Of a stretch of 64,000 nt of DNA, positions 1 to 8,645 are shown in pieces. Source of the stretch: Capnocytophaga granulosa ATCC 51502 (lineage in GTDB: Bacteria > Bacteroidota > Bacteroidia > Flavobacteriales > Flavobacteriaceae); the NCBI RefSeq assembly GCF_000411115.1, contig NZ_KE150242.1:738218-802217 (forward strand), in the 5' to 3' direction. Each line of letters opens with the position of its first letter. Position 1 is the stretch's first letter. The notes beneath the pieces were generated by a model. It saw only the letters and a program-made list of their open reading frames with translations, was not told the DNA's origin and searched no databases. A program made the position numbers and the translations under genes.

Positions 1-37
1 TTCTTGTGAAATTTATCTCTTACAAAAGAGAAAAGTC

Positions 38-211
38 GCCCACGGATTTTTACGGATTTCACAGATTTTCTATGTTAGTATAATCATGCTCCTACGATTT
101 TCGCGGATTATTATAAGGCCTTCGGCCTTATTTATCTTTTAAAATCTCAACGCTATACTCAAGAATAATAACCTTTTTATCCGTGAAAATCCGTGAAATC
201 CGTGGGAGTTT
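38..211. repeat. Imperfect inverted repeat built on an 'atccgtgaaatccgtggga' motif
   Basis: Left arm (about 38-70) reads cccacggatttttacggatt and onward. Right arm (about 178-211) carries the opposite-strand motif, atccgtgaaatccgtggga. Between them at 113-131 is a perfect 8-bp-stem hairpin (ATAAGGCC/GGCCTTAT, TTC loop) followed by a T-rich run, which could terminate a transcript entering from the left. A further copy of the right-arm motif forms the last codons of the helicase gene near 48,480. No gene is visible in 1-310. Confidence 0.6.
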
Positions 212-310
212 GTTATTTATAGAACTTTGTAACAACCCTGCCTCTTGAGGGGGATAGCCAGCAAGTGCCCACAGCTGTCTTTGTGGATGCTTTCATTATA
301 TTGAACTCTC

Positions 311-496
311 ATTAATCATTGCTGGCATTAATCATTGTTGGCATTAATCATTGTTGGCATTAATCATTGTTGGCATTAATCATTGTTGGCATTAATCATT
401 GTTGGCATTAATCATTGTTGGCATTAATCATTGCTGGCATTAATCATTGCTGGCATTAATCATTGCTGGCATTAATCATTGCTGGCATTAATCATT
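311..496. repeat. 16-bp tandem repeat array, 11.6 copies
   Basis: Eleven full copies of attaatcattgYtggc start every 16 bp from 311 to 471, plus a partial copy at 487-496. The only variation is one T/C position: copy 1 has C, copies 2-7 have T and copies 8-11 have C, so variants are clustered, as expected from recent slippage. There are no spacers, so this is not a CRISPR. The array ends about 75 bp upstream of the ilvE -7 box, so copy-number change could alter the sequence upstream of that promoter. Confidence 0.9.
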
Positions 497-571
497 AATC
501 ATTATTATTGGCATTATTTTAGGCTTTGCGTTAATTAATCATTAATCACCAATCATTAATTATTTAATTCG

Positions 572-579
572 TACCTTTG
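572..579 (+). promoter_or_regulatory. ilvE promoter -7 box
   Basis: TACCTTTG matches the Bacteroidota TAnnTTTG box and lies 35 bp before the ilvE ATG. No convincing TTG -33 element sits 19-20 bp upstream. Confidence 0.55.
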
Positions 580-614
580 CATTTCAAGAAGATAATAATT
601 TTAATAAGAAAATA

Positions 615-1682
615 ATGAGTACTACAAAATTCTCTATTTCTATTGAAAAGGTAGCACAAAGCAGGCTACAGGATATTGATTTCTCCCAATTGTCTTTCGG
701 ACAAGTTTTCTCCGACCATATGTTCATCTGTGATTATAAGGACGGCAAGTGGCAAGACCCTCGTATCGTGCCTTATGGCCCTTTCTCGGTAGAACCTTCC
801 TTAAGTGTATTCCACTACGGGCAGGCGGTCTTCGAGGGTATGAAGGCCTACAAAGATGACCGCGGCGAGGTGTTCCTTTTCCGCCCTACGGAGAACTATG
901 CACGTATCAATAAGTCCTGCAAGCGTATGGCTATGCCTGAGTTCCCTGAAGACCTCTTTGATGAGGCCTTGAAGACTTTGGTAGATTTAGACCGCCTATG
1001 GGTACAACCTGGCTTTGGCAATGCGCTCTACCTACGTCCTTTTATGATCGCTACTTCCCCTGGGGTACAGGCCAATCCTTCTAGCCAATACCGCTTTATG
1101 ATTATTACCTCCCCCGTACAGAGCTACTACAAGGGGCAGGAGGTCAAAGTGAAAATCGCCGACCACTACAGCCGTGCTGCCAATGGAGGCGTGGGCTTTG
1201 CCAAAGCTGCTGGTAACTATGCAGGCCAATTCTACCCTACTGCCTTGGCCAAAGAAGAGGGTTACCAACAAGTGATTTGGACGGATGATGCCACCCACCA
1301 AAAGTTAGAAGAATGTGGCACTATGAATATTGTGGTACGTATAGGTGACACCCTGATCTCCCCTCCTCCTACCGAACGTATCTTGGATGGGGTTACCCGC
1401 CGAAGTGTGATGGCTGTGGCCGAAAAGCTCGGAATTGCTTTCGAATCTCGTCCTATCACCGTTAGTGAGTTATTGGAAGCATCAGAAAAAGGTACTCTTA
1501 AGGAGATTTTTGGCTGTGGTACTGCTGCTGTAGTAAGTCCTGTGGCTGCTTTTAGTTATGAGGGTAAGGAATATCGCCTACCTGAGCTTAAGGATAGCTT
1601 TGCCGCACGTATCAAGGAATATTTGCTTAATATACAATACAACAGAGCAGAAGATCCTTTCGGATGGCGTGTAAGAGTTTGA
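615..1682 (+). CDS. ilvE: Branched-chain amino acid aminotransferase
   Basis: This 355-aa fold-type IV PLP aminotransferase transfers the amino group between glutamate and the 2-oxo acids of Leu, Ile and Val, in the cytosol. K197 in GFAKAAGNYAG is the expected Schiff-base lysine. E232-E233 in LEECGTMNIVV match the conserved BCAT block. The length is normal for the larger BCAT type (about 340-360 aa). The ATG lies 35 bp after a TACCTTTG box and no upstream ATG in frame competes. It is monocistronic: a strong palindromic terminator follows 6 bp after the stop and the next gene is convergent. Other valine/isoleucine pathway genes are not in this window. Confidence 0.95.
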   Translation: MSTTKFSISIEKVAQSRLQDIDFSQLSFGQVFSDHMFICDYKDGKWQDPRIVPYGPFSVEPSLSVFHYGQAVFEGMKAYKDDRGEVFLFRPTENYARINKSCKRMAMPEFPEDLFDEALKTLVDLDRLWVQPGFGNALYLRPFMIATSPGVQANPSSQYRFMIITSPVQSYYKGQEVKVKIADHYSRAANGGVGFAKAAGNYAGQFYPTALAKEEGYQQVIWTDDATHQKLEECGTMNIVVRIGDTLISPPPTERILDGVTRRSVMAVAEKLGIAFESRPITVSELLEASEKGTLKEIFGCGTAAVVSPVAAFSYEGKEYRLPELKDSFAARIKEYLLNIQYNRAEDPFGWRVRV

Positions 1683-1688
1683 TAAGTA

Positions 1689-1716
1689 AGGCGAGCCGTA
1701 CGGCTCGCCTTTTTTA
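1689..1716 (+). terminator. Intrinsic terminator of ilvE
   Basis: A perfect 22-nt palindrome (AGGCGAGCCG, TA, CGGCTCGCCT; 1689-1710) is followed by a T run. It separates ilvE from the convergent transketolase gene; the U-tract is present only for the plus strand. Confidence 0.9.
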
Positions 1717-2562
1717 TTAGTAGTCACCCAAAGTCTCTGGGTTTTGTACTAAGGCTTTGGCCAACTGTTCGTCGTTGGGTGCCTTACCATGCCAAGCGTG
1801 GGTGCCCATCATGAAATCTACCCCATGTCCCATCTCTGTACATAAGAGTACGCATACGGGTTTACCCTTACCTGTAAGGGCTTTAGCGGCTTTAAAACCG
1901 TCCAAGATAGCAGCGATGTCATTGCCTTGCTCTATGGTGAGCACTTGCCAACCAAAGGCTTCAAACTTGGCCTTGAGGTCACCCAGCGGAAGCACCTCGT
2001 CAGTGGGGCCATCTATCTGTTTTTTGTTGTAATCTACAGTGGCTATAAGGTTATCTACCCCCTTACCTGCGGCATACATAGCCGCTTCCCATATCTGTCC
2101 TTCTTGTAGCTCTCCGTCGCCATGTAGGGTATAGACAAGATGGCGATCTCCGTTGAGCTTCTTGGCCAGTGCCGCTCCTATGGCTACCGAAAGGCCTTGT
2201 CCTAAGGAACCTGAAGCTATACGTATCCCCTCCAAGCCTTCGCATGGAGTGGGGTGCCCTTGTAAGCGGGAGCTAATCTTACGGAAAGTGGCTAGCTCAC
2301 TCACTGGGAAGAACCCTCTGCGTGCTAGCACACTATAGAATACAGGGGATATATGGCCGTTGGAGAGGAAAAATAGGTCTTCATCTCGTCCGTCCATAGC
2401 AAAAGGTAACTTGATATCCATCACCTCGTTATATAGGCATACCAGAAACTCTGCACAACCCAGTGAACCTCCTGGGTGGCCTGAATTTACTGCATGTACC
2501 ATTCGCAAAATGTCCCTACGCACCTGAGTGGTAAGGTCGGTTAATTGTTCAATAGCTGACAT
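1717..2562 (-). CDS. Transketolase N-terminal subunit (ThDP-binding)
   Basis: This 281-aa protein is the pyrophosphate-binding half of transketolase, which moves two-carbon ketol units in the pentose phosphate pathway. The ThDP/metal motif GDG at 148-150 is followed by N179 (DYNKK). The substrate histidines of GHPGGSLG (H29) and QGHPTP (H103) are present. It lacks the PYR and C-terminal domains, which are encoded about 58 kb away at 60,130-61,083. It is the last gene of a minus-strand run, 26 bp after lptB, so it is probably expressed with LPS-export functions rather than with its partner. In split-transketolase organisms I would expect adjacent subunits. Family assignment is firm; the two-gene partnership is inference. 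Confidence 0.93.
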   Translation of the reverse strand: MSAIEQLTDLTTQVRRDILRMVHAVNSGHPGGSLGCAEFLVCLYNEVMDIKLPFAMDGRDEDLFFLSNGHISPVFYSVLARRGFFPVSELATFRKISSRLQGHPTPCEGLEGIRIASGSLGQGLSVAIGAALAKKLNGDRHLVYTLHGDGELQEGQIWEAAMYAAGKGVDNLIATVDYNKKQIDGPTDEVLPLGDLKAKFEAFGWQVLTIEQGNDIAAILDGFKAAKALTGKGKPVCVLLCTEMGHGVDFMMGTHAWHGKAPNDEQLAKALVQNPETLGDY

Positions 2563-2588
2563 TATGATTGTTTTTACGTATTTATTTC

Positions 2589-3323
2589 TTAATTTCTTTT
2601 CTTTAGTTCAAAGTTATTTCCCAGATACACTTCCCTGACCATAGGGTCATAGGCGAGTTCTTCGGGCAAACCTGCCTTGAGGATACCTCCCTCGTACATC
2701 AGGTAAGTGCGGTCGGTGGCTGGTAGGGTTACCTCCACACGATGGTCGGTAATTAGGATACCTATATTCTTGTTTTTCAGTTGAAAGACAATGTTCTGTA
2801 TATCCTCCACCGCAATAGGGTCTACCCCTGCAAAGGGTTCGTCCAAAAGGATAAAGTCAGGACTGGTAGCCAGCGCACGGGCGATCTCGGTACGCCTACG
2901 TTCGCCCCCTGAGAGCAGGTCGCCTCTGTTCTTACGGATATGACCTAAGTTGAACTCATCTATCAGGGACTCCATTTTGTAGAGCTGTTCTTTCTTGGTG
3001 AGCTTGGTCAGTTGCAGTACCGAGAGGATATTGTCCTCTATGCTCATCTTTCTGAATACACTAGGCTCCTGTGCCAAGTAGCCTATGCCATTCTGGGCGC
3101 GCTTATACATTGGGTATCGGGTGATCTCCTTATCATTGAGGTAGATATGTCCTGCATTGGGCTTAATAAAGCCTACAATCATATAGAAGGACGTGGTCTT
3201 ACCTGCCCCATTAGGCCCTAAGAGACCGATGATCTCTCCTTGCTTCACTTCCAAGGAAATACCCTTAACGACCTTACGCCCTTTGTACTCTTTTACTATA
3301 TTTTCAGCTCGTAATGTTTTCAT
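2589..3323 (-). CDS. lptB: LPS export ABC transporter ATPase LptB
   Basis: This 244-aa ABC ATPase, with LptF/LptG, powers extraction of lipopolysaccharide from the inner membrane. Walker A is GPNGAGKT (36-43), signature LSGGE (137-141), Walker B FILLDEP (157-163) and H-loop H194. The text around the signature (LSGGERRRTEIARAL) and FAGVDPIAVEDIQ is characteristic of LptB rather than a generic importer. The length fits the family. The start overlaps the 3' end of the upstream 654-aa gene by 20 bp, indicating translational coupling. LptF/G and LptC are not in this window. Confidence 0.93.
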   Translation of the reverse strand: MKTLRAENIVKEYKGRKVVKGISLEVKQGEIIGLLGPNGAGKTTSFYMIVGFIKPNAGHIYLNDKEITRYPMYKRAQNGIGYLAQEPSVFRKMSIEDNILSVLQLTKLTKKEQLYKMESLIDEFNLGHIRKNRGDLLSGGERRRTEIARALATSPDFILLDEPFAGVDPIAVEDIQNIVFQLKNKNIGILITDHRVEVTLPATDRTYLMYEGGILKAGLPEELAYDPMVREVYLGNNFELKKRN

Positions 3324-5268
3324 AATTTTGGTTTATAAGTGCATGGAACAGTGCTTGTTTTTCCCCCGATACACGTCCATTCTTGATGAGGTTTCGCTGT
3401 ACACTCATCCAGCGATAGAGTACTATAGCCTGAGGAATCTTATCCGAGGATAAGGGAAGACGGTTATAAGTGCGAACAAACTCGCTCATGGCCTGATAAT
3501 TCTCCTCCCAAGTACGTTTCTTAACAGGTTGCTCCACCACCAAGCCGTATTCTTCAGGGTAATTGACACCCTTAAGGCCTATGAGTGAGTTCTGGAAAAA
3601 CTCAAAAGTATCGGAGGCCTCCGCCTTGAGATTCGTTAGTACACTCTTGGAGTTGGTATGAGGGCGATACTGTAGCAAATAGGTAGTCACCTGCTGGAGG
3701 GTCTGTGGGCGCTGTTGTTGCTGTAGGAACTCCTTAACTATATCTCGGATAGTCCCCCCTTTAAAATTTTCCACGGTAGACTCCCACTTCTTCAGTCCAA
3801 AATTGCTGCTTCTCCCTATGGGAACAAACCCATATTCTCGCTTGAGAGAGGAGCGAATCCCCGCATGGGTAAAGTTGGTCTGAGGATAGAGTTCCTTGAC
3901 CTTTTCAGCAATTTCCTCCACATAGGAGGGGGTGCCTAGGGCCTCCAAAGCCTCATAGGCATATTCGTTGATCTGCTTGTAGGTGTTGCGAGGAATGATA
4001 ATATGGTCTCCCTCCACCTTTAGTCCAAACTCGTCCTTGAGTATCAGTGCCGCCACCATAGCTACACGCTCCCATGAGACGGTGCGATCCAGCATAAAAG
4101 CAGAGACTTTATCCTTGAGTGAAAGTTCATACGCCTTTGCTGTCTTTGCCTCCAGTAGGGTGGTGATATCAGCTACAAAACCGTCCCAATCAAAATGCGG
4201 ATATATAACCTTAGATACCAGATAGATGCGTTTCCAATTATGTCTGTTTTTCTTCTTAGAGAAATGCGGATAGAGCACATCGGAGAGGCTGCCTACGATC
4301 TCAAACCTTTCTAGATAGATACAGAGAATAAAGTAAATAAAGTTCTCCGTGAACTGGGTTTGGCTCTTTTGGTTAAGCCATACTACCTGCTCTGGGGTCA
4401 GGGTAACCACATCACCCGATACATCTATCTTCCCCTGAGCAAGCAAGTCATCATTAAAGGCGCGAATCACAGGTAGTTTCTTAAAAAAATCGCAGATCAC
4501 TTGGTTGCGAATCTGGCGCACACGCTCATGAGTAATCTGCATTTGCTTGCCTATCTCCCTGAGTTTTAAGCCCGTAGTATACTGATAGAACCTAAAGGCC
4601 TTGGAAAAAAGCTTGATCTTACCTTCATCAAACAAGGCTGGGGTCGTCAGCAAATAATCCACTACCTTGAAGAAGCCCAATCGGGTTACCTCCGTGGGGA
4701 TATTCTCAATAGGGTAAATATTCTGATTGACGCACATCTCCTTGAATACCATGATCTTATCAGGATCTTTCACCTTGCTAATCTCTATGATAAAGTATTT
4801 TATCTTATCAAAATAGATATTCAGGTCTAAGGTATTTCTTCGCCCTATACCCCTTATTTTGATGGCTTTTTCCTGTGATTGGGTATAGAAATCATAGAAA
4901 GCCTGCAAGGACATCCCTTGGGTGAAGTACATATCCAGCGTATTTTTCAGCCTTGGTGGTAGGCTAGTGGTAATCATTTGGATATAACTATCAATAATCT
5001 CCCTCTGTAGTGGCACAAGAGTTTGGAAGGAGGATAAAAGTTGCTTGTGGAGCATATCCTCCTGTTGCAATCTATCAAAAAAATCCGAAGAAGAAATACG
5101 CATAAGCTCCTCCATAGAACGTTTGCCACAGTTTTTTATACCATCAAAGTGCTTATATTCGTTGTAATAGTTACGAATATCCTCCGACGAATGCCACTGT
5201 TGTTCCATACAAATATTGTATGTACGTAAGCTTATTTTGTTATTTTTTAGTAATTCTTTTATTTGCAT
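3304..5268 (-). CDS. Multi-domain DNA-binding protein with HhH, sigma-4-like and winged-helix modules
   Basis: I do not know a characterised homologue of this 654-aa protein. Residues 12-58 resemble the helix-hairpin-helix domain of the RNA polymerase alpha C-terminus (IKNCGKRSMEEL, 45-56). A second HhH-like stretch is KIRGIGRRNTLDL (137-149). Residues 234-260 (KLREIGKQMQITHERVRQIR) look like a sigma-70 region 4 helix-turn-helix. Residues 433-497 resemble a HARE-type winged helix, 500-570 may be another winged helix, and 585-650 resemble the helicase-associated tri-helical domain. It has no sigma region 2, so it is unlikely to be a complete sigma factor. It overlaps lptB by 20 bp. Domain labels are inferences from motif shape; a DNA- or RNAP-binding role is plausible, not shown. 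Confidence 0.65.
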   Translation of the reverse strand: MQIKELLKNNKISLRTYNICMEQQWHSSEDIRNYYNEYKHFDGIKNCGKRSMEELMRISSSDFFDRLQQEDMLHKQLLSSFQTLVPLQREIIDSYIQMITTSLPPRLKNTLDMYFTQGMSLQAFYDFYTQSQEKAIKIRGIGRRNTLDLNIYFDKIKYFIIEISKVKDPDKIMVFKEMCVNQNIYPIENIPTEVTRLGFFKVVDYLLTTPALFDEGKIKLFSKAFRFYQYTTGLKLREIGKQMQITHERVRQIRNQVICDFFKKLPVIRAFNDDLLAQGKIDVSGDVVTLTPEQVVWLNQKSQTQFTENFIYFILCIYLERFEIVGSLSDVLYPHFSKKKNRHNWKRIYLVSKVIYPHFDWDGFVADITTLLEAKTAKAYELSLKDKVSAFMLDRTVSWERVAMVAALILKDEFGLKVEGDHIIIPRNTYKQINEYAYEALEALGTPSYVEEIAEKVKELYPQTNFTHAGIRSSLKREYGFVPIGRSSNFGLKKWESTVENFKGGTIRDIVKEFLQQQQRPQTLQQVTTYLLQYRPHTNSKSVLTNLKAEASDTFEFFQNSLIGLKGVNYPEEYGLVVEQPVKKRTWEENYQAMSEFVRTYNRLPLSSDKIPQAIVLYRWMSVQRNLIKNGRVSGEKQALFHALINQNYENITS

Positions 5269-5290
5269 TGTTTCTATTTATCCTATCCAG

Positions 5291-5334
5291 CTCATTAGCA
5301 AATTGACTCATTGATTCATTGACAAATTGGCTTA
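5291..5334. repeat. Degenerate 8-bp tandem repeat (locus 1)
   Basis: Consecutive octamers ctcattag, caaattga, ctcattga, ttcattga and caaattgg fill the gap between two minus-strand genes. They fit a shared pattern, roughly C-[T/A]-N-ATT-R-N, that recurs at four other intergenic sites in this window (8,580; 16,728; 43,081; 58,772). Confidence 0.75.
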
Positions 5335-5985
5335 TTAAAAATCAAACCGATAAGGTATATGATTAAGTTCCTCTTCCAAGAACAGCCAGTCCTGAACACT
5401 CCCCACTATTGTATATACCATAGCCTCAGAAAGTACCTTCCCTTGGTAGAGTGCCTCTATAGTCTCAGTGGAGGCATCATCGTTGAGGTATTCGGTCTCT
5501 TCTCCAAAGAAAATAGTTGCCCAATCCCTGTAAAATTCAGGGTCAGCACATAAGTGCTTGAGGGTGAAGATCTCTTCCTCTATCTCAAACTGGGTAATCA
5601 GCTGCCATGGCTTGTCCTCCTGTGCACAGATGACAAAAGGAATATCCTGTTCGTGGTAATTTTTTCTGTAAAAAGCCTGAAATTCCTTAGGAATTTGTTT
5701 TTCAAAAGCACCCTCAACTGACGAAAAGTTCTCACAAACACTAGGGACTATGATACACCCTTTTTCTGTGAAAAACAAATGGAGTGATGGGCCGTCTTCT
5801 TCTTCAAAATCAAAGCCTATACGTGCCTCATTCCCCTCGTATTCCTCTTGGAGGCTAGGCATATAGCGGTGATAGGTCTCAAACTCTTGCCCACAGATGA
5901 GCAAATCCAGTACCGCTTGCCCTTTGCAGATCTTTTTCAATGTCAGCCAATGAGGTAGTTGGCTCAAATCAGGAGTAAAATTCAT
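5335..5985 (-). CDS. Hypothetical protein, 216 aa
   Basis: I do not recognise this protein. It is soluble (no signal peptide, no membrane segment), acidic and rich in aromatic residues, with an E/D cluster near 60 (FEEEDG). It starts 21 bp after the tatC stop on the same strand, so it is probably in the DUF1599-BT_3928-tatC transcription unit. It is followed by the octamer repeat and then the 654-aa gene. No catalytic motif stands out. Confidence 0.7.
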   Translation of the reverse strand: MNFTPDLSQLPHWLTLKKICKGQAVLDLLICGQEFETYHRYMPSLQEEYEGNEARIGFDFEEEDGPSLHLFFTEKGCIIVPSVCENFSSVEGAFEKQIPKEFQAFYRKNYHEQDIPFVICAQEDKPWQLITQFEIEEEIFTLKHLCADPEFYRDWATIFFGEETEYLNDDASTETIEALYQGKVLSEAMVYTIVGSVQDWLFLEEELNHIPYRFDF

Positions 5986-6005
5986 TCTTGGTATATCAAT
6001 TTAAT

Positions 6006-6821
6006 TTAATTCTTTTCTTGCTTGCGCTGTACATATCTGGCTACAAAGATACTCACTTCATACAACAGCAGTATAGGGATAGAGACAATCACTTGGCTAG
6101 CCACATCGGGTGGGGTGATAATAGCGGCCAAAATTAGCGTTACTATAATAGCATGCTTGCGATATTTACGCATAAAATCAGGCGTTACAATCCCTAGCTT
6201 GGCCAAAAAGTAAATCACTACTGGCAGTTCAAAGATCAGCCCACAAGAGACTACCGAGGAGCGCAACATATCTATATAAGAACCTATATCTATCTCATTC
6301 TTAATCATTTGTTCTCCTCCTACCACTGAGTAGGTAGCAAAGAAATGAATAGAAAGTGGTGCTATAATATAGTAACCAAAGAGCACTCCTATGAAGAATA
6401 GTACAGAGGTAATCCCTATAAAGCCCTTAGCCATCTTTCGCTCCTGCTGGTAGAGGCCAGGGGAGATAAAGCGCCACATCTCATACATCAGGTAAGGGAA
6501 GCCTATCACTATCCCTGTCCAAAAGGAAATCCATAGGGTGGCCGAGAACTGTCCCGTCATGGTTCGGTTCTGTATCACCAATGGCAATTTCTGGTTACAG
6601 AAGTCTGTTTCTGAACCAAAAAAGCGCCCTATCTCACAAAAAAACTTATAGGTAGGAAAGTCCCCCTCGGTATGAGGGAGAATAATATACTTAAATATAT
6701 AACTCTTGAAGAAAAAAGCCAATAGCGCTACCCCTACAACCACCATGATTGCCCTGATGATATGCCATCGCAGTACCTCTAGGTGTGCAAGGAAAGACAT
6801 CTCCTCTTGTGGTTGTTCCAT
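6006..6821 (-). CDS. tatC: Twin-arginine translocase subunit TatC
   Basis: This 271-aa polytopic membrane protein is the receptor for twin-arginine signal peptides in the Tat pathway that exports folded proteins. The N-terminus EEMSFLAHLEVLRWHIIRA matches the conserved cytoplasmic TatC start (hLxELRxR), followed by hydrophobic segments. MYEMWRFISPGLYQQER corresponds to the conserved F-I-x-PGL-Y-x-x-E loop. The periplasmic loop carrying two cysteines (CEIGRF and FCNQK) is longer than in E. coli. The start overlaps the BT_3928 stop by one base (TAATG). TatA/TatB are not in the window. Confidence 0.93.
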   Translation of the reverse strand: MEQPQEEMSFLAHLEVLRWHIIRAIMVVVGVALLAFFFKSYIFKYIILPHTEGDFPTYKFFCEIGRFFGSETDFCNQKLPLVIQNRTMTGQFSATLWISFWTGIVIGFPYLMYEMWRFISPGLYQQERKMAKGFIGITSVLFFIGVLFGYYIIAPLSIHFFATYSVVGGEQMIKNEIDIGSYIDMLRSSVVSCGLIFELPVVIYFLAKLGIVTPDFMRKYRKHAIIVTLILAAIITPPDVASQVIVSIPILLLYEVSIFVARYVQRKQEKN

Positions 6822-7930
6822 TACAATTCTATTTTATCGGTATCGTTATAGCTTACTTTCTGCTTGATTGTTCCCGCTTCCAATCGGATCACGGCAGGAT
6901 TGGCTCTCACCATAGTCTTCAGTGGGGTAACATCCATCGCATAGAAGTCAAAATTAAGTCCATAGCTGCCCAGTAGTCGCTTGGCTTGCTCTGGAGAGGG
7001 GGTAAGGCCTACCACCTTATAGCCAGCCTTGAGTGCCTTGTCGGTCAATCGCTTAATAGCAACAAAACCCGCTAGGTTAGCTCGCTTAAGGTCATAGGAG
7101 GTAACCAATAGCAACTTAGATTCTAAAAGAAGCTGTGCCGTTACGTCCTCACCTTGGTTTTGGATCACAAAGTCATGTATAGGCGGTTCATACCCCTTAG
7201 AAACCAATTCGGTCTCTACCGAGAGGTATTCGCCTCCCTCTACCTCTGGGTAAGCTCCCTGAGTGGTGATGGTCTCTTCCCTATCCCCTACCTTGAATTT
7301 CCAATGATAATCATACACTGCCTTGGGGGCATCTTCGGGGATTTCCATGTTTTTTTGGATATTAACTCCTATCTTGTAAGGGCGGAAATCTATGATGGGC
7401 AAGTGCTTATGAGTGTAGCAGACTAAGCCTATACAGCCCACTACAGTAAGGGTAAGCAGGGCTGCGGATACCTTATTACTCCACAAGGGCTTGATATAAT
7501 CTCTTCCCCACCAGAGGATTAGGGCTAAAAATAGCAATACCATATCCTTGGTAAAGGAACCCCATGGGGTAAATTTCAGTGCATCTCCAAAACAACCACA
7601 GTCCGTTACCTTATTGAAATAGGCAGAGTAAAAGGTAAGAAACCCAAAGAAGATGGTAAGTCCCAACAGAGAAAGCAGGGTAAACTTCCTTAAGAACCCT
7701 AAAAGTAGTAATACCCCCAAAATAAGCTCAAATGCTACTACAAATATAGCTATAGGATAGGCGTAGGGGATAAAAAATGGCATATTGAGTACCGGTGGCT
7801 CAAAATATTCCTCCAATTTGAAAGAAAAACCTATAGGATCCACCAATTTTACGAATCCACTTATGATAAAAACGACACCTACAATAAGGCGTACAATGGA
7901 AATACTAATTTTTTTCATTGTTTTTCTCAT
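6821..7930 (-). CDS. BT_3928-family membrane protein (DoxX-like N-terminus)
   Basis: This 369-aa protein has an N-terminal DoxX/MauE-like four-helix membrane region with a further hydrophobic segment near 155-175. A soluble C-terminal part (about 270-369) has a thioredoxin-like pattern without a CxxC pair. The conserved TDCGCFGD motif near 110 contains two cysteines typical of MauE/DoxX-type redox-linked proteins. In Bacteroidota this family is usually next to DUF1599, as here, with a short overlap. An ATG four codons in (7,918) could also be the start. Function is unknown; a redox or electron-transfer membrane role is inference. Confidence 0.82.
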   Translation of the reverse strand: MRKTMKKISISIVRLIVGVVFIISGFVKLVDPIGFSFKLEEYFEPPVLNMPFFIPYAYPIAIFVVAFELILGVLLLLGFLRKFTLLSLLGLTIFFGFLTFYSAYFNKVTDCGCFGDALKFTPWGSFTKDMVLLFLALILWWGRDYIKPLWSNKVSAALLTLTVVGCIGLVCYTHKHLPIIDFRPYKIGVNIQKNMEIPEDAPKAVYDYHWKFKVGDREETITTQGAYPEVEGGEYLSVETELVSKGYEPPIHDFVIQNQGEDVTAQLLLESKLLLVTSYDLKRANLAGFVAIKRLTDKALKAGYKVVGLTPSPEQAKRLLGSYGLNFDFYAMDVTPLKTMVRANPAVIRLEAGTIKQKVSYNDTDKIEL

Positions 7931-8468
7931 TATGTTCCTCCAAAAGAATCAAGGCGAAAACGGCATAATTAACCATATCCTGATAATTAGCCTTTACACC
8001 TTCACTGATGAGGGTTTTTCCTTTGTTATCTTCTATTTGTTTGATTCTAAGTATTTTTTGAAGAATAAGATCGGCCAGTGAGCTCTGGCGCATACTACGC
8101 CATGCCTCCCCATAATCATGGTTCTTGCGCAGCATCAGCCCTTGGGTCTCCCCTACCATTTCCTCATAAAGGGCAACGGCTTGCTCTAAGGACAAATCAG
8201 GCTCACTAGCCACCGATAACTTCAGCTGTATCAGTGCCATAATGGAGTAATTTACCACAGCGACAAACTCTGTAGCCTCGTCCTCTTCCACCTTTCGCAC
8301 TTGTTTCTCCTGAAGGGTGCGAATGCGCTGTACTTTTATAAATAACTGATCGGTAAGCGATGGCAAGCGAAGCGTCCGCCATGCACTCCCATAATCCTTC
8401 ATCTTATCTGCAAATATAGCCTGACAATGGGCTATTACCTTATTATACTGTAAAACGGTTTTATCCAT
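7905..8468 (-). CDS. DUF1599 domain protein with internal duplication
   Basis: This 187-aa protein consists of two homologous halves. KDYGSAWRTLR (24-34) through VNYSIMAL (72-79) is repeated as HDYGEAWRSMR (118-128) through VNYAVFAL (166-173). This is the DUF1599 ('nucleotide modification associated') family layout. No enzymatic activity is established to my knowledge. It is the first gene of the minus-strand operon, with a well-formed Bacteroidota promoter at 8,517-8,546, and it overlaps BT_3928 by 14-26 bp depending on the start of the latter. Confidence 0.85.
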   Translation of the reverse strand: MDKTVLQYNKVIAHCQAIFADKMKDYGSAWRTLRLPSLTDQLFIKVQRIRTLQEKQVRKVEEDEATEFVAVVNYSIMALIQLKLSVASEPDLSLEQAVALYEEMVGETQGLMLRKNHDYGEAWRSMRQSSLADLILQKILRIKQIEDNKGKTLISEGVKANYQDMVNYAVFALILLEEHNEKNNEKN

Positions 8469-8516
8469 TATTTACTATAGAAATTTCACACAAATGGAAA
8501 GCTCCATTTGGCGGAG

Positions 8517-8546
8517 CAAATGTATAAAAAATATTTTTATAATCAA
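8517..8546 (-). promoter_or_regulatory. Promoter of the DUF1599-BT_3928-tatC operon
   Basis: On the minus strand, TACATTTG (8,524-8,517) is the -7 box and TTG (8,546-8,544) the -33 box, spacer 19 bp. A small hairpin (AAATGGA/TCCATTT, about 8,492-8,509) lies in the leader. Confidence 0.7.
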
Positions 8547-8579
8547 AATTATTTCTCAGCAAATTAGCAAAAATCGATT

Positions 8580-8632
8580 GGCTAATTAACCGCTTGACTA
8601 ATTGGCTAATTGGCAAATTATCCTTACTTTTG
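8580..8632 (+). promoter_or_regulatory. rsmE promoter embedded in octamer repeats
   Basis: -33 TTG (8,602-8,604) and -7 TACTTTTG (8,625-8,632) are separated by 20 bp. The upstream box lies inside 8-bp units (ggctaatt 8,580; gactaatt 8,596; ggctaatt 8,604; ggcaaatt 8,612), so the repeat itself supplies the -33 element. Confidence 0.7.
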
Positions 8633-8645
8633 TGCGCAAAAAATC

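Noticed and set aside
311..496. CRISPR array
   Set aside because: The units are contiguous with no spacers, and there are no cas genes in the window.
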